A DNA stretch of 64,000 nucleotides, taken from the NCBI GenBank assembly GCA_030267565.1, contig BRXU01000015.1:2541001-2605000 (forward strand), written 5' to 3'. The translations under genes were made by a program, and so were the position numbers. Below, in pieces: positions 22,645-35,939 of the stretch; the first letter of the stretch is position 1; the number at the start of each line of letters is the position of its first letter. The notes below the pieces were generated by a model. That model had not been told where the DNA came from, did not search any database, and saw only the letters and a list, made by a program, of their open reading frames with translations. Origin of the DNA: Pleodorina starrii (lineage: Eukaryota > Chlorophyta > Chlorophyceae > Chlamydomonadales > Volvocaceae).

Positions 22645-23827
22645 TGGGCGGGGCCCCAGCGCGAAGCGCCCAGGGGGGCCCCGCCCTGTAGGATTGCCCA
22701 TGTCCGTGGGTTCTGGGTTCTGGGTTCTGGGATCTGGGATGGAAGTAATTGGACAAGTGCAGACTTTCGGCCAACGGAAAGGCTGCATAAGTAAAAGATT
22801 ACATTCTTTATTGCACGGTAAATTTATTATTGGAACCCAACATCGCATGAGTACAAACCAGTTTGGCAGTCTCCATGGACCGAGGCCGAGGTCAAACCAT
22901 CACCTCTCGGCCTATAATTAATTCCAGAAGGGTCATCGTTCCTTAAGGTGGAATTCTGACATGACGGCGTGAAATGAATCTTCGTTTCGGAAACAAACTA
23001 TGTTTGCATTGCGAACATTCTTCCCGCGACCACACCACAGCAGCTCTGCTACCCGGTCCGATCGTCTTGACGCATATTGCTATTACAAAGGTTGCAAGGA
23101 GCAAACCATGAGGGGCAAACTGTTGATTGTTGGACGCCAAGCCGCAAATGCATGCACGCATGATGCAGCGGTCTTCTGCGGGCCGCCCAACAAGTCCAGT
23201 CGGCAACCTAGGGGATCCCTGTCCTAATGTTAAAGCAGTCAAGCCTCCTCTACGGGGAATACCTCAGTAGCGAAGCCTGTGCACTCTCGTCGGCAACTGC
23301 ACGTCGTCGCAATCAACCCTCGCAAACAGTTCCGCTGTCCTTCTATTGGCAAGTCAGCCTGCGTGATGTGTAAATGATACACTCCATGTCTACTGTCATG
23401 TAACTTCAGCCAATGCGCTGGCCGGAAGAGTTGCACAGTGCCGAGACGGCGCGCGATGCTAAACATGGGTCGGATTGCTGAAGCCGCAGGCATTTCAGAT
23501 ATAAAGCTCTGGCTGCCTATCAGCAGGAATGTCGACACTCTCACAGTTGACGCCCTCGCCGCTCGCTTTGGAAATACCGTATTTCGGTCGATGCGCACAT
23601 GCGCTCATGCACCCGACGGGATGACGCGCTTCGCGCGGCGCCGGCAGGCCTTGCTAACGACTCGGCTAGCAGGCATTTCGGGAAAAAGCTCTGGCTGTCT
23701 ATCAGCAGGAATGTCGACACTCTCACACTTCACGCCCTCGCTGCCCTAGCACTCAACTTAACCCGTACGGATTTAGTGGGGCCCCGCCCTTTTTCCGGCT
23801 TCAAGGAAGCCGACACCAACCCCTTGT
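22645..23827 (+). mobile_element. Hairpin-ended non-autonomous element, copy HE1 (1,183 bp)
   Basis: Left end TGGGCGGGGCCCC begins a large palindrome (GGGCGGGGCCCC ... GGGGCCCCGCCC). The right end repeats GGGGCCCCGCCC, then has the short hairpin CGGCTTCAAGGAAGCCG, then ACACCAACCCCTTGT. The empty site is kept at about 7414-7425 (GCGTTTTCGTTTTCG), showing insertion between TTTT and C with no target duplication. No transposase or Rep/helicase is encoded. An internal direct repeat of about 183 bp spacing starts at GCAGGCATTTC (23486 and 23669). Closest structural match from general knowledge: Helitron2/Helentron-type elements; the assignment is inference. Confidence 0.8.
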
Positions 23828-24115
23828 CGTTTTCGTAAGAGGCAAGCGTCGAGGCCCGAAGGCGCTCAGGTTGTTACTAACGAGTTGAAAGGACCGCGGA
23901 GGTCTGGACGGGTGCACTGATCGATCCCAGCATCCCACCCAACTGCAAGGGTCGCTGCAACTCCGACATTGCCATTATTCCAGATCGTGGTCGAGTCTAC
24001 AACGGAAAACATATTGCCACTTTTAAGTAAAGCGAATGTAGATTCAGGTCTTTGTGCAGCGCGATGAATCAAACATGACAAGCTGACGACGTTGACGATA
24101 TTGCCTAACGGTTTT
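23828..24115. other. L3 block segment between two element insertions
   Basis: Matches 7418-7704 of copy 1 (GTAAGAGGCAAGCGTCGAGG ... GCCTAACGGTTTT). It is noncoding 5' flank of L3, split off by the two insertions. Confidence 0.7.
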
Positions 24116-25095
24116 TGGGCGGGGCCCCAGCGCGAAGCGCCCAGGGGGGCCCCGCCCTGTAGGATTGCCCATGTCCGTGTGCCCGTGGGACGTGTGCCCG
24201 TGGGACGTCGGATGGAAGTAATTGGACAAGTTCAGACTTTCGGCCAACGGAAAGTCTGCATAAGTAATAGATTGCATTCTTTATTGCACGGTAAATTTAT
24301 TATTGGAACCCAACCTCGTATGAGTAAAAGCCAGTTTGGCAGTCTCCATGGACCGAGGCCGAGGTCAAACCAACACCTCTCGGCCTATAATTACTTCCAG
24401 AAGATTCATCGTTCCTTACAGTGGAATTCTGACATGACGGCGTGAAAGAATCTTCGTTTCGGCAAGCAACCAACTATGTTTGCATTGCGAACATACATTC
24501 TTCCCGCGACCACACCACAGCAGCTCTGCTTGCCGGTCCGACCGACTTGAAGCACATTTCTATTACAAAGGTTGCAAGGTGCAAACCATGAGGGGCAAAA
24601 TGCTGGTTGTTGGACGCCAAGCCGCCGATGCACGCACGATGCAGTCGGCAACCTAGGGGACTTCTACATTCCCTGTCCTAATGTTAAAGTTGTCAAGCCT
24701 CCTCTACGGCGAATACCTCGGCAGCGAAGCCTGTGCACTCTCGTCGGCGGCAAGTGCACGTCGTCGCGACCCTCGCAAACTAACAGTTCCATTTGCAAGT
24801 CAGCCTGCGTGATGTGTAAATGATACACTCCATGTCTATTGTCAAGCTACTTAAGCCAAGCAATGCGCTCGCGGGAAGAGTTGCACAGTGCCGAGACGGC
24901 GCGCGATGCTAAATATGGGGCGGATTGCTAAAGCCGCAGGCATTTCAGATATAAAGCTCTGGCTGTCTATCAGCAGGAATGCCGACACTCTCACACTTGA
25001 CGCCCTCGCTGCCCTAGCACTGAACTTAACCCGTACGGATTGAACGGGGCCCCGCCCTTTTTCCGGCTTCAAGGAAGCCGACACCAACCCCTTGT
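24116..25095 (+). mobile_element. Hairpin-ended non-autonomous element, copy HE2 (980 bp)
   Basis: Same ends as HE1. The empty site in copy 1 is CCTAACGGTTTTCCGAAAG near 7692-7710; here the element sits between GGTTTT and CCGAAAG, again without target duplication. It is about 200 bp shorter than HE1 and has one copy of the internal repeat, as expected from deletion between direct repeats. It contains a 10-bp stem hairpin GCAGACTTTC ... GAAAGTCTGC near 24232. Noncoding. Confidence 0.85.
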
Positions 25096-26584
25096 CCGAA
25101 AGGAACGTAATCGCACCCACGCTCGGCCAGGCGCATCAAGTGCGATCACACACGTCATGGCTCGCCTATTTCGCCTTCAGAGCGTTTCAAGATTCAGCGT
25201 ATTTGTTTGACGCGAACAAATGCATAAGAGCTCATGGGCTCTCACCTTGTCGGCGCTCCTTTGGCTCGTCATGCGGCCAGAAGGCATGCGCCATTCTGGG
25301 AGGCGAGGTTGGGGATTCGAAACGTCGCGCACTCCGGATCTTCCTGACTCTCTTACCTTTGCTGTCTTCATTTGACAAGCTGCATTTGACAAGTTAGTTC
25401 CTTCACTCACAACTCAAGTCGCTATCGCTACGGCACGCGCTTGACGTATGACCTCTTCCCAGTCCCTTGCTCGGCCCTGCTCGGCCAGGCTCGACCTTAG
25501 GCAGTGCAGGCTTCATTGACTTCCTAATCTTGTGTGGCAAGTGGGCAAAACAACGCTCCGGTTGTTGAAAGGTTCGCCGCCTACATTCATCAAGGGAATG
25601 CGGCGCTGCGTTGTTGCGCCGCCACATTGGGCTCGAGCCTGCTCGAGACCCTGGAAAGGGCACCGAGCCAGCGGGCCAGCCGGCCGTGCACTGCGTGTAT
25701 CTGGCTGACGGGGTGAATTCTCCCGCCCTCCTGTCTCCGAGAAGGCGATCGGCAGGTGTTCACAAGGGATGCAATGTGGCCACACAAGCGTGCGCTTGCG
25801 TGTGCAGCACCTCGCAGCACGAGCAGCACGCTACTGGCGTGCGCAGCACGATATTCTGTTCCTACTTCACGTAGCCCACAGGTAATGATGTGAGCAAAGA
25901 GGACACATGCGGAAGATGCAGAGAATTGAACATTGCAGAGGTTGCAGTTGCCTGGTGGCGCCTGGTTGGGGTTGCACCCTGTCGCTCTCGAGGCCCCCGG
26001 GCTAGTCGATAGCTCGCTTCTGAGAGTGTGAAGCTTTACCTTGTTAGTCATGGAGAAAGCCAACTTTGCCCTGGCGCCTTGACGGCAACTTCTGTAAGTG
26101 GCTACCCGCCCGTTCGCAATGAACGGGCTATCGAGTTCGCGAGTTGGGACGAACCTCTGCGAATTGGACGATCGCAGAGCTACGGGTGTTGAGCCCTGAT
26201 GAATGCCAATGAATAGGAAAAGAAAAAAAATAAACTATAAAATGGAGGTGATTAATACCGTCCAACGCGTAAGGAGTTTGGCGATGAAAGATTTTTTGGC
26301 AACGGGTCGATACCCAACTTCCCATCAGTCGATGTGTCTCGGCTTACGGCTTGCGATTTTTGTCTGTGTACGGATGGAAGCACACATAAAGAGCCACAAT
26401 CCCAAAACCTTGCAACTGCAAACTGCCCATAGAGCTGACAGTACTTGACACGAGCAGCGGGGCGCGAAGTGCGCCTGTCTGCCCGCTATCTACCAGACTT
26501 TTAAGTGTCGCCCTTGCTACATACGTAGCCACAGCTCCTTAACATTACTTAAAATACTATTTCGAAGTGTTTGCGCTAGATAAA
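25096..26584. other. Conserved proximal 5' flank of lipase L3
   Basis: Matches the 1.4 kb upstream of L2. No gene seen. Probably holds the core promoter and 5' UTR, because similarity continues into exon 1. Confidence 0.5.
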
Positions 26585-29500
26585 ATGCGCATTACCAAGC
26601 CAGCATCTCTCCTGGCTGCCTGTGCCGGAGGCCCCGTTGCATTCGGCCTCGTTGCCGCAGGCTTTGCGGCCATCGGTTTCGCTGCGGGCTCGCTGTTTGC
26701 CAAAAGGCGGAAAAGAGGTCGCCTTGTGGACTTCATCGACCGAAGCGAGAAGCATAGCGACGATGCCGCTGCTTTCCAGCCGTTCGCGAGGTTTGCGGGC
26801 GACACGGTAAGCAGATATGCTTATGAGATACGAGCTACTTTCCTTATCCTGAAAGAGATCCGTTTGCTTCGGTCCCGCTTTGCCACAGCTTGGGTAGGGT
26901 ACGTAGAAGCTCTTACCAAGCTGCAATTTGGGTCCTGCGGGCTCGTCCCGTAGTCGTGCTTAGTCGTGTCGGCAAATGCGCTTCCAATTGCCAGTATGCT
27001 TCACGTACTTCTCCGTTCAAATTCTATTTGACAGAACCTCCCTTGAAACGGTCTCCTTGTACCGTCCATAGCGCTCTCGGTCTGACAGATGTACTGCCTT
27101 CACTGTCCAGCTTGACCAGGTGAACACCAAAGCCCGAGACACAAGAGTATATGCTGTGTACCCTCCGGAAAATTGTTGCGGAAGATCCTGAACCCCACTG
27201 TAACAACTATACTAGTACTACTATCTCACCGCTACCGCTACCGTTACTACTACAACTACCGTTCCTACTACACGTGTACATACACCCACCTCTGGGGCTT
27301 TACACGCACGTTTCAGGACTGCAGTGACCTCAACGACCAACAGCCCACGCCCATCCAAGGCAGTGGTCGAGTGGGATGTCAGGGTGCAACCCGATCCCCC
27401 CCTCCCCCCGCCCCCCCAGCCCTCCCCCCCACACACGCCCCGACATGGGTGCCCGTTCCACTCGTTCTCCTGCACTACACACGCAGTTCGCTGCTGTATA
27501 AACCGCCCAAAATGAGATAGCCTCCAGCCATCCCCTCCGACCCATCCATGGACGATTCACCTCAACCTCAGCGCGCCTATACCGTTCATCATCTCGCATC
27601 TCACACCTCACCTCTCTCATCGTCGCGAGCTCTCACCAGCCCTCCCTCCCGAGCCCCGCTTGGTGCCTCCACACGGCTACCCCGGTCCCCACCGCCCGCC
27701 CTTCCTCCCGTCCTCCACACCGCCCCTTACGCCGCCGAACCCGTTCTCCTGTCGCCCACTCGGCCTCAGGATGGCGCCCCGGGGGCGTTCGATCCCGACC
27801 TGCTCCTGGAGTACGCCTACCATGACTCGCCCATGGTGCCCAGCAAGCCCGCCGGAGGGGTGCTGCAAGCCCTGTGAGTGCGTAGGCCACGCACCGCACC
27901 CTGCATGGCCGCTGGAATGGGGCGGCGAGGCTCAGGGCCGACGCGGCCGGTACCTATGCCGCGAGGGTTACAAGGAGGCACCTAGCCGAGCCAACAACCC
28001 AGCAACTCCGCTTTCAGCCCCGCTCCCGACCGGGATCCATGCACGTTACATGTTACATGTTACGTGTATGTTACATGTCACATGATTGAAGCTCTACAAA
28101 GGGAACCCCGGATCGAACCGCGCAGGGTCTAGCCTAGTAGAGCCGTAGCCTTTAAAAGTACTGGCTACTGTTTACCGATCTAACCGCTCCCGGCGGCCGG
28201 CACGCGTATCCGCAACCCAGGGGCGTGGCATGTCGGCTGATTGCTGTCTTGTCCCGTGTGTGTGTCTGCCTACAGGCCCATTGCGCTGATTTGCCTGGAG
28301 GATGCGTCTTCGCGCATGGCCGCCAGCGCGCCGGCGCCCGCGCGCCGCCTTTTCAGGTCCTCCCGGCCGCAAGCCGAGTTCGATGTGGAGCGAGCTGAGT
28401 CGCTGCTGCAACTGGCGCTCGACGCCTACAGCCAACCGCCCGCCGGCCAGGGCTACCAGACGCAAGACGTCGAGGGCCTGCCGGTCGTGACTTTCTTCGA
28501 CAAGTGGGTTCGGGCTGGGGTGCTGCCTGTGTTCGTTGATTTACCGGAAGTTGTGTAGTCAGATTCCGTGGTGTGGATGGCGTGGGGTGTATGCCCGTGC
28601 GGGCGGCGTAATGGGGGAATTAAGCGGGGGACTTGGGTGCGCGAGGCGAGTGTGCGCGAGTGTGCGCCGTTCCCTGGCCGAGCGCCCCCGCCCCCATCCC
28701 ATCGACGTGTGTCCCTGCGCTCCCAAGTACCGGCGCCCCTCGCCCTCCCCATCCCTTCGGAGTCGCTTCCTAATATTCCCTCGCGCACATCTTCCAGCTC
28801 CAGCTCCAAAACCACTTCGGGTGTGTGGTTCACCGGATCGCCGCCCTTCAGCTCTGCGCCGCATCTCACGATAACCCCGTACCCGTATTCGTACCCTTAA
28901 ACGCCGTACCTGCGCGCCAGGGAGATCATGAAGGCCATCTACACGGGTGTACTGCTTGTACGACTGGAGGGCGCGTCCAACCTGCGGCCCGCCAGCGGCA
29001 AGGGCTCCGTGTCGCCGTACGCTGAGGTGTACGTCACGTCCGGATCCTTCCGCACGCGTGCCGACAAGAATGCCACGAACCCGGTCTGGAACTTCAAGCA
29101 AGCGCTGCTCGTCAGGCAAGGCGAATGGGCGATAAAACAAAGGCGGCCGGAAAGCTCGTTTGCGTAAAAGGACTTGCGGGTGGCGAATATCGGGTGCGGG
29201 TGGGACGTGGGGTCTCTGGTGACAGTAAGGTCCTGTCCTATGCCCTCGGTGTACTCGGTGTCCGGTGCTGGTGAGGCTTGTCCCCAACGCCACCTGTAGT
29301 AAAGTAGCAACATGTCTACATGTGCGTTCGGCGACAGTTTCGATGGTATGGAGCGAGGTTTCGGAGGTGGCAATCTTTAAATATGGGCGAGAAAGGTGGT
29401 GTGTACTTGCCCTTCCTGGCAAGTGCTGCATTTCAGGCGACGAGGAGTGTCCCCGTCTCCTTCCGTGCGTTTCCTTGTCGCAGCTTCGTCGAGCGGGCTT

Positions 29501-32500
29501 TCCGTTGGAGACCGGCTTTCTCCTCACCCCCCGACCCCGGCCCGGGTCCGACCCATGGGACGCAGGAACCCCGGCTGGGATGCCCTGACGGTGGATGTGT
29601 ACGACAACAACCGCACCAAGGACAAGCTCGGGACTGCAGTGCTGGGCTTGGGGGAGATGGTCGACTCCAATGGACGCGAGTTCCGGTTCCGGCTGCCGCT
29701 GCGAGGTGCGATCCGCACCGCACCGCACGGCACCGCGCCTGCACCGACACTGAACCTCCACACGTATGCGCGCTTTCGATGCCTGCACGCAACAGGCCCT
29801 TCTGGCCGCGTCGCTGCTGCCCCTGTCGCAGAACCCCTGGGGCCGGGGGGGGGGCTATAGTTGTGGTTTTGCAGGCACCGCCAAGTGCCGTTGCTGCTGA
29901 CGCCTCCCGATCCGGGTTCGAATCCCGGCAGGCCCGGCCGGCGAGTCCGCGAGCGTCAACCTGAGCTGCCGCTACCTGGAGTTCTCAACGTTCGATCCCG
30001 ATGAGATCCAGGAGCTCAAGCCGCCGGGCCCCCCGCCTGTCAAGGTGAGACCTGCCCTTCCCTTCTCGGCCCTACGACGATTTCGGAATGAACGGCCGGA
30101 GGCCCGGAGCGCCGTGCCCGTCTCCGCTATACCCCCCCTGCCACCCCACCTATGCTGCCTCCCCTGCCGCTGCTGCGCTGTCGCGCCGACAGCGACGGCA
30201 TGTGCGTGCCTGTATGCCGTACGCCTGCAGTATTCCCCATGTACTGGGCCCCAGCCCCGAAACCCTAAACACACGCTGGTTGTGGCTCCTCCTGCTGATT
30301 CCCGATTGGCACGACTGGCTTGTTGTCTATGGGCACAGGGCAAGGAGTTGACTAGCAGCGGCAGCATGATGCGGCCGGAGAAGGTCGCGGGGATGAGACC
30401 CGCAGCCTTCGTGGAGAACCAAGCTACGGACACGCAGGTACGGTAATGGGGGTGTGGAGACTGCAGTGTGCAGTCATGTTATACCTGTGTGCATTATGTG
30501 AAGTCAATGTGTGAAATTTCGGTGTGAAGGGAACTCATGCGCATGAGGGCATGAGGGACGCGCGGCTTGATCCCAGGTCTCGGCGCGGACGGGTACACCG
30601 GGGAAGAGGGGCGGCACCAATGGCTGGCCGCAGGCGGCGCGCGCTTATGCGCGCGTTTGGTCTTGTGTGTGCGTGTGTGTGTTTGTAGGTGCTTGCTTGC
30701 ACTATGCCGGTGCGCACACATACATACACGCATAGAGAGACACACACACACCGTCCTAACGCGCCTTGCCTGGTCAATTCTTTCGTTAATCCCACTAGAC
30801 CCCCCGATGATATAGTAGTAACCCCATCCAGATGATCGATGTGTTCCGGTCTTGCGTCCGTTCCGATACACTTCCGGCCCCGATCTGTGCACCCTGAACA
30901 GGTGTGGCTGTACAGTGAACCGAAGGAGCGCAAGCTGGTGTTCTCCTTCCGGGGCACCGAGGTGGTGAGCGAGCGTTTCGGCACACCATACGCATCGGAC
31001 ACGGGTGTGTTCACCGACTCCGGCTACTGCCAAGCCCTGTTTGGTGCGTTGTAGTACCGTATATACCCGTACTGTACGGCACCCGTCTGGGTCCGCCACG
31101 CTTTAAAAAGCTCAGCCGCAGGGCCCCCGCAGCCGCGCGCGCAGGGCAGCCGGCCAGTACACTACCAGCGGCCGTTACCACACCGCTTCACCTAGAGCGT
31201 TCCTAGACGCTTGCGCGGCTGCATCCCCTTACAAGGCCTGGCACCACCTTTGAAGCTCTACGGTCCGGGGTTTAAGGTTTTATGGTTTTAGGTTACCCCC
31301 TTAAATCAGCCCCCTAAGAGCCCTGGAACGCTGGAAGGCAGGGCCAACGGTTCAGGTCCAAACCCTTGACTGTCCACCTAACCACCTAACCACTTAACCA
31401 CCTACCCGCACGCCTACCTGCCTGCCTTGGTTGCCTGCCTTGCTTGTCTGCTTCCCGCGCCTCCCTCGGGTCGCCTCGCAGACGCACATCAAGGACATTC
31501 TGACGGACGCCAACTTGGCGCCCTGCGGCTTCAAGCCCATCCACGCCGCTGACGGCAAGCCTCCCAAGGAGAAGGGGAACGTGAGGACTGGAGGACGGGG
31601 ACACGAGCGTGTGCGCGCCCACTTCCACCAGCAGCGGGGTCCAGAGGCGCGCCCCTTCCGGGGCCCTTTCTGGTTGTGTTGCTGTTATTTCACAGCTATT
31701 GTCACAGCAATCCCTAAAGTCGGTGAAAGCACGTGCGTTTTGGGTGCCCATGTCTTTGTTGGTACATCCCGCCCTCCAGCCCGCCCCAACCCAGCGTCGC
31801 CTGCCGTACACACGCGGCCCTGATGCTCATGACGCCCAAATACCGCCTTTCCTAACCGATGGCGAGCCCAGCAACCCGCCGCTTGCTCCTTTCCCCGCCT
31901 CGCTCCGCCTCGACATGACCCCATCGCTTGCAGTCCCTTTCCCTGACCCCCTCCTTTCCCTGACCCCTTCCCTTCCCTTTCCCTGACCCCTTCCCCTCCC
32001 TTTCCCTCTTTCCACTCTCTCCGTGGTTCGTCCCCGGCTCCCTAGGTCTCCGTGCACCGCGGCTTCATGGGCGCCTACGATAGCGTGCGGCGGAAGCTGT
32101 CATCGCTGCTGCACGCGATTACCATGTCGGCAGGCACCAGCGACCCGTGGGACGTTCTGGTGACCGGCCACTCGCTGGGAGGCGCGCTGGCCACCCTGTC
32201 GGCGTACGAACTCGCGTCGTACAAGTGCGTGCTGCGTCCTGCGGCTGCCTAGGCAAAGGGCCCATATGGATGGCCATGTGCTTGCATGTGTGTGTGTGTG
32301 CGCGCGTGTGCTCTACATACCGGTATCTCCACGGGTCCTTACGCTTACCAAGGGCTGCTGAGACCCTTCAGGGACCTCACTACGAAGGGGCCCCGGTCTA
32401 ACGGGGAGTGTATGTGTGTATTTGTGTGGAGGGGGTGGACCAGCGTGTTGCGCCCCGTTGGGGCCTGCGCCGCCCCGAAACCAGCCCACCCGCACCTCAT

Positions 32501-34157
32501 CCCTCCGCCCACCCCGCCGTGACTGGGCCCCGCGCGATCAGGGAGCACGCGGGCAGCATCCGGTCCGTCACGCTGTACACGTACGGCTGCCCGCGTGTGG
32601 GCAACGCCACCTTCGCCGCCGACTTTAACAAGGTGCTGCAGGACGCCTGGCGGGTCACCAACCGCTTAGACGTGGTGCCCAGGTGAGTGAGTGAGCGAGT
32701 GAGGCGAGCTGAGTGAGTGAGGTTTCTTAAGTGGTTGAATGAGTGAGGTTTCTGAGTGGTTGAAGCCACGTCACCACCGTTACCGTATCACGCCGGGTGG
32801 GTCGTTGTTGCGGCTGTTACAGAAGTGGGCTGCAGACCCTCGTGAGTGGGTGAGGGAGGCGAACTGAGTGAATGAGGTGATTCTGCGGTTGGCGGACGCA
32901 AAGTTGGAAGAAGCTGCATCGGGCCGGGGCCAGCGGCCCGGGCCGCCGCCTGCCCCCTTCAGGACCCACCAGAGGATCGGAAGGGCCATGCGCTCGCCAT
33001 CCTCTCAACCCGTCCGTAACTTTCCCCTCCCTCCCTCTTCGCGTCCCCTCGTCGTGCCCCCTCCCCCTCCCCGCAGTGTGCCTCCCAGCGGCTCGATGTG
33101 GAAGTTCACACACGTGGGTAACCCGGTTCGGCTGCGGGAGGACGGCATCTTCTACAAGGGCACCGAGGTGGGGGCAGGCGCGGAGGGGCGGGAGGGGCAG
33201 GACGGGGGCAGGCTTGGGGGCGATTAAAGGTGATGCCGCAGCGGGAGCGGAGGCGACGTCGGACGGAGGCGTGGGGCGGAGGCAAAAAGAGTCGAGGGGA
33301 GGCGTGACGGGGAAAGCAGGAGGAGGAGGAGGAGGAGGAGGAGAGGCGATATCGATCGCGAGGACGCTGCGGCTCTCGCTTGGTGCTCCATAACACAGCG
33401 CCCTTCCGGCGCAGCGTGGCACAGCACAAGGGCCCGGCTGGGGAGCCTGCTTGCGGGGAGATGGGGTGGGATTGAGCGAGAACACGCGGGAGAGGCGTTT
33501 GCGGGAGCTTCGAATCGCCCGCGGAGGAGGGCCGCTAGCTGCGACCAGCCGCAGACTGCATGGACCGAAGCGCCCCCGGACCCAAAGCGCCTCGTCGTGC
33601 CAAGTTACGAGCCATTTGCGATGCCATCTCAGGCGGCCATGGAATGTACCGTACTACAGTTGACGCGCATGCGACCAAGCGCTGAGCAGCTCGCCTGGCG
33701 GGTTGAGGGCGGCCGGAACGCGCGTTCGCGCGCTGGCAGTCACGGGATGGGATGCGTGGTTGGCGTGTCGTGACTCCCTCGTCGTCTAGTTACCTTCCAA
33801 GGGGTAGGAAAGAAGGAAACTGGAAACCGAAGCGAGGGAATACGTAAAAGGTTCGCTCCCCCGCCCCATACCCTGCCCCACCCCCACGCCGGTCTCCGTC
33901 CCTTCGCTGCGGTACCGTTTTTACCCCCGCCCCCGCCGCCCCCGCAGAACCCGCAGAACCCGCAGGATGACCTGGACAAGGACATCAGCTGGCTGGCCTC
34001 CCTGTTCAGCTGGAAGGGCACTGCGGAGCACGCCGGCGAGTACTACCAGCAGATGCTGCACCAAGGCAAGAAACTGCTGCTGGCGAAGGGGAAGGACAAG
34101 CAGCAGCAGCAGGGCATCGCCATCCGCGCGACCTCGGGCGTCGCGGCGGTGGCGTAA
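26585..34157 (+). CDS. Lipase L3: membrane-anchored C2-domain class-3 lipase, 13 exons, about 627 aa
   Basis: Close paralogue of L2. Exons: 26585-26806, 27770-27873, 28276-28503, 28921-29115, 29566-29705, 29932-30044, 30339-30437, 30902-30964, 31482-31580, 32046-32224, 32542-32682, 33077-33167, 33948-34157. The first 12 exon lengths equal those of L2, and the last is three bases shorter. The N-terminal hydrophobic anchor, C2 domain and catalytic Ser464 (GHSLGG), Asp524 (NRLDVVP) and His540 (FTHVGNP) are all present, so it should be active on lipid esters. The terminal exon opens NPQNPQDDLDKD and has a four-Gln run. Intron 4 again uses a GC donor (GTCAG/GCAAGG). The region from inside intron 12 through the last exon is triplicated downstream, offering two further copies of exon 13. 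Confidence 0.85.
29912..29928 (+). other. tRNA T-arm-like stem-loop at the L3 exon 6 acceptor
   Basis: CCGGG-TTCGAAT-CCCGG forms a perfect 5-bp stem with a canonical 7-base T loop, matching the internal B-box promoter core. CAG/GCCCGG follows directly as the splice acceptor. About 60 bases upstream, GGGGCTATAG resembles a tRNA 5' end or A-box, but the acceptor and anticodon stems do not pair convincingly. Confidence 0.55.
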
Positions 34158-35939
34158 GCGGCCCGCCGGCAGTGGCCGCCGCCGCCGCAGCCCTCGCGCA
34201 CGAAGTGAGAAGTAGGAGTGGCGGTGGAGGGAGGGTGCGTTCGGTGCGTCCGGTGGGCGGCGAGGGGAGAGGGGAGGTGGCGGGCGGGCGGGAGCTCGAG
34301 AAGGCTGGGTCATCCCGGCCTGGGATGGTAAGCGGTGGTGGAGCGGCGATGGAGATGGTGGCAAGGTGGAACCGTCGCGGGTTTGGTGGCCTTAGAGACA
34401 TATACAGAGATATATTCGAAGCATATGATTTGCTGTTAATGTGCGTGAGCTGCAGGACCTGCGCTGCCAGATATTTGAAGTATGATGCTGTACGGAAGTA
34501 CTTGTTTTGGAAGGTTGAACCTTATACGAGCAGGCTGGCCAAGAGCATGTGAGCATGATGCGTGTGGTTGCGTTTGCCGGCCGTGCCACGCGACCAGGGG
34601 AGCTTCTGGCACGGGCCGGCCCCTGGTGCCAGTCTCGGCTGCGTTGTCGTACGTCAGAACATCCTTATCCATGCCGTAACCGGATGTTGTTTGCGTGAGC
34701 GCGTTTTCCAGATGCTGGCGTGATCCATCATGACAAGGTGCATGTGCACATCCGCGCGCTCGGAGTGATGGATTGTGTTCGTACTTGGTGATCCTCGCCG
34801 GCAAGCGGCAACCAAGGTCGTGAGACTCTGCCTCAGGGCAGGGGCCCACACACACTCACACATACGTTCGCACTGCTAAGTGAAATCGTGCACGACCTTG
34901 CGGTCTGAAGTTCAAAGACGCTGTTGGCTGCCGTTGTTGCTGAAGACTTGGGAAGGTCTGGGTGAGCTTACGAGCAATGGAGGCAGTGTCTCACTGTCTC
35001 TTGCTCAGCGGTGTCTCGCCTGCAGGCATGAAATCCGTGCAGTGGTGTTTCGGAGCAGCGCCAGGAGCTGGGCAATTTGAGTAATTTGGTTTGGGAGTGC
35101 AACCCCAAAAGGTTTGGTCCTCGCTTTTGGGTCCTGCAGTTTGCTTGTGGCTTCTGGTGCTTAGGGGGCGGCAAAAAATGTTGTTTTTGACAGTGGGCTC
35201 GGTATGGCGGCGATGGGGGGCACGCAAATGCGCTGAGTGCCATTTGGGGGGAGCTTTGGCGCCGGTGCCTCCTCCGAGAGCCTCTTGGGGAAAGGACACC
35301 ATAGGTACGGCGGGTACGACAGCTAACGGCGGGTACGACAGCTGTAACGGTTGCGTGTCCTCGTGGCGCTCCATTGTAATTATAACGCGCTGGGCTGCCA
35401 TGTGTCCTGGTCACCCTCTGGCATGTCACGCGGAACGAGTACCTGTCGTACATGTCCTATGCTGCTGGGTTTCCAGCACGAGGGCTGGCCGTGTGCACGT
35501 GTATCAAGTGGCTAGGGATTCTGACGGGCCTAAAGCGCGTCGGGCCAAGTGTCGCAGCAGGGTTGGGGGCGTCCCTATCCCCTCATTCCATACTTACCCG
35601 TGTACGCTTTCCGAAGGGTCGCCGCATGTGAGCGTATGGGCCGAAAGGGGTCAGGCGTATGCGCGGGGTTGCCTGGATGTATGTCGAGCTGCGCGGTTGC
35701 TGCTGCCCTTGCCAACAAGCCGGAGCCGGCGCTTACAACCTTTCAAGGCCCATAGCTCGCACACATTCATCCTTGACTACAAAAAAATTTTACGGTCAGG
35801 ATAGCTGGGATCAAGTCGTAGGAGGCGCTGGAGCAGGGGAGATGCTACATGGCACCGGTCACTAAAAGGCTGCGTCGTTTCGGGGTTGCGTACTGGACAC
35901 AGGGAGATTTTAACACGCTTCGAGCAAGAATACTCTATG
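34158..35939. other. L3 3' flank and unrecognised DNA (first unit)
   Basis: Bases to 34299 match the L2 3' flank. The rest has no counterpart in the L2 block and no recognisable family. A plus-strand open frame of 237 codons (35091-35804) recurs in all three units only because the units are near-identical; it starts with a non-ATG-like context and shows no motif. A short direct repeat (GGCGGGTACGACAGCT, near 35308 and 35330) is present. Confidence 0.5.

Larger units (their letters stand above)
22552..34299 (+). repeat. Segmental duplication, copy 2 (block containing lipase L3)
   Basis: Homologous to 7313-16562. It differs mainly by two insertions of the hairpin-ended element (22645-23827 and 24116-25095) and by small indels. 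Homology runs through every intron of the lipase and stops at GAGCTCGA, 34292-34299. Confidence 0.85.

Noticed and set aside
23438..23749. Protein-like open frame inside HE1 (SDIKLWLPISRNVDTL)
   Set aside because: HE2 and HE3 have deletions and frame changes in the same stretch, so the frame is not kept between copies.
34656..34740. Minus-strand MDHASIWKTRSR, reminiscent of the second DDE motif of Tc1 transposases
   Set aside because: Only a few residues match and no flanking transposase sequence is seen in any frame.
35091..35804. 237-codon open frame repeated three times
   Set aside because: Its conservation is explained by the recent triplication. It has no recognisable domain and no splice or codon support.
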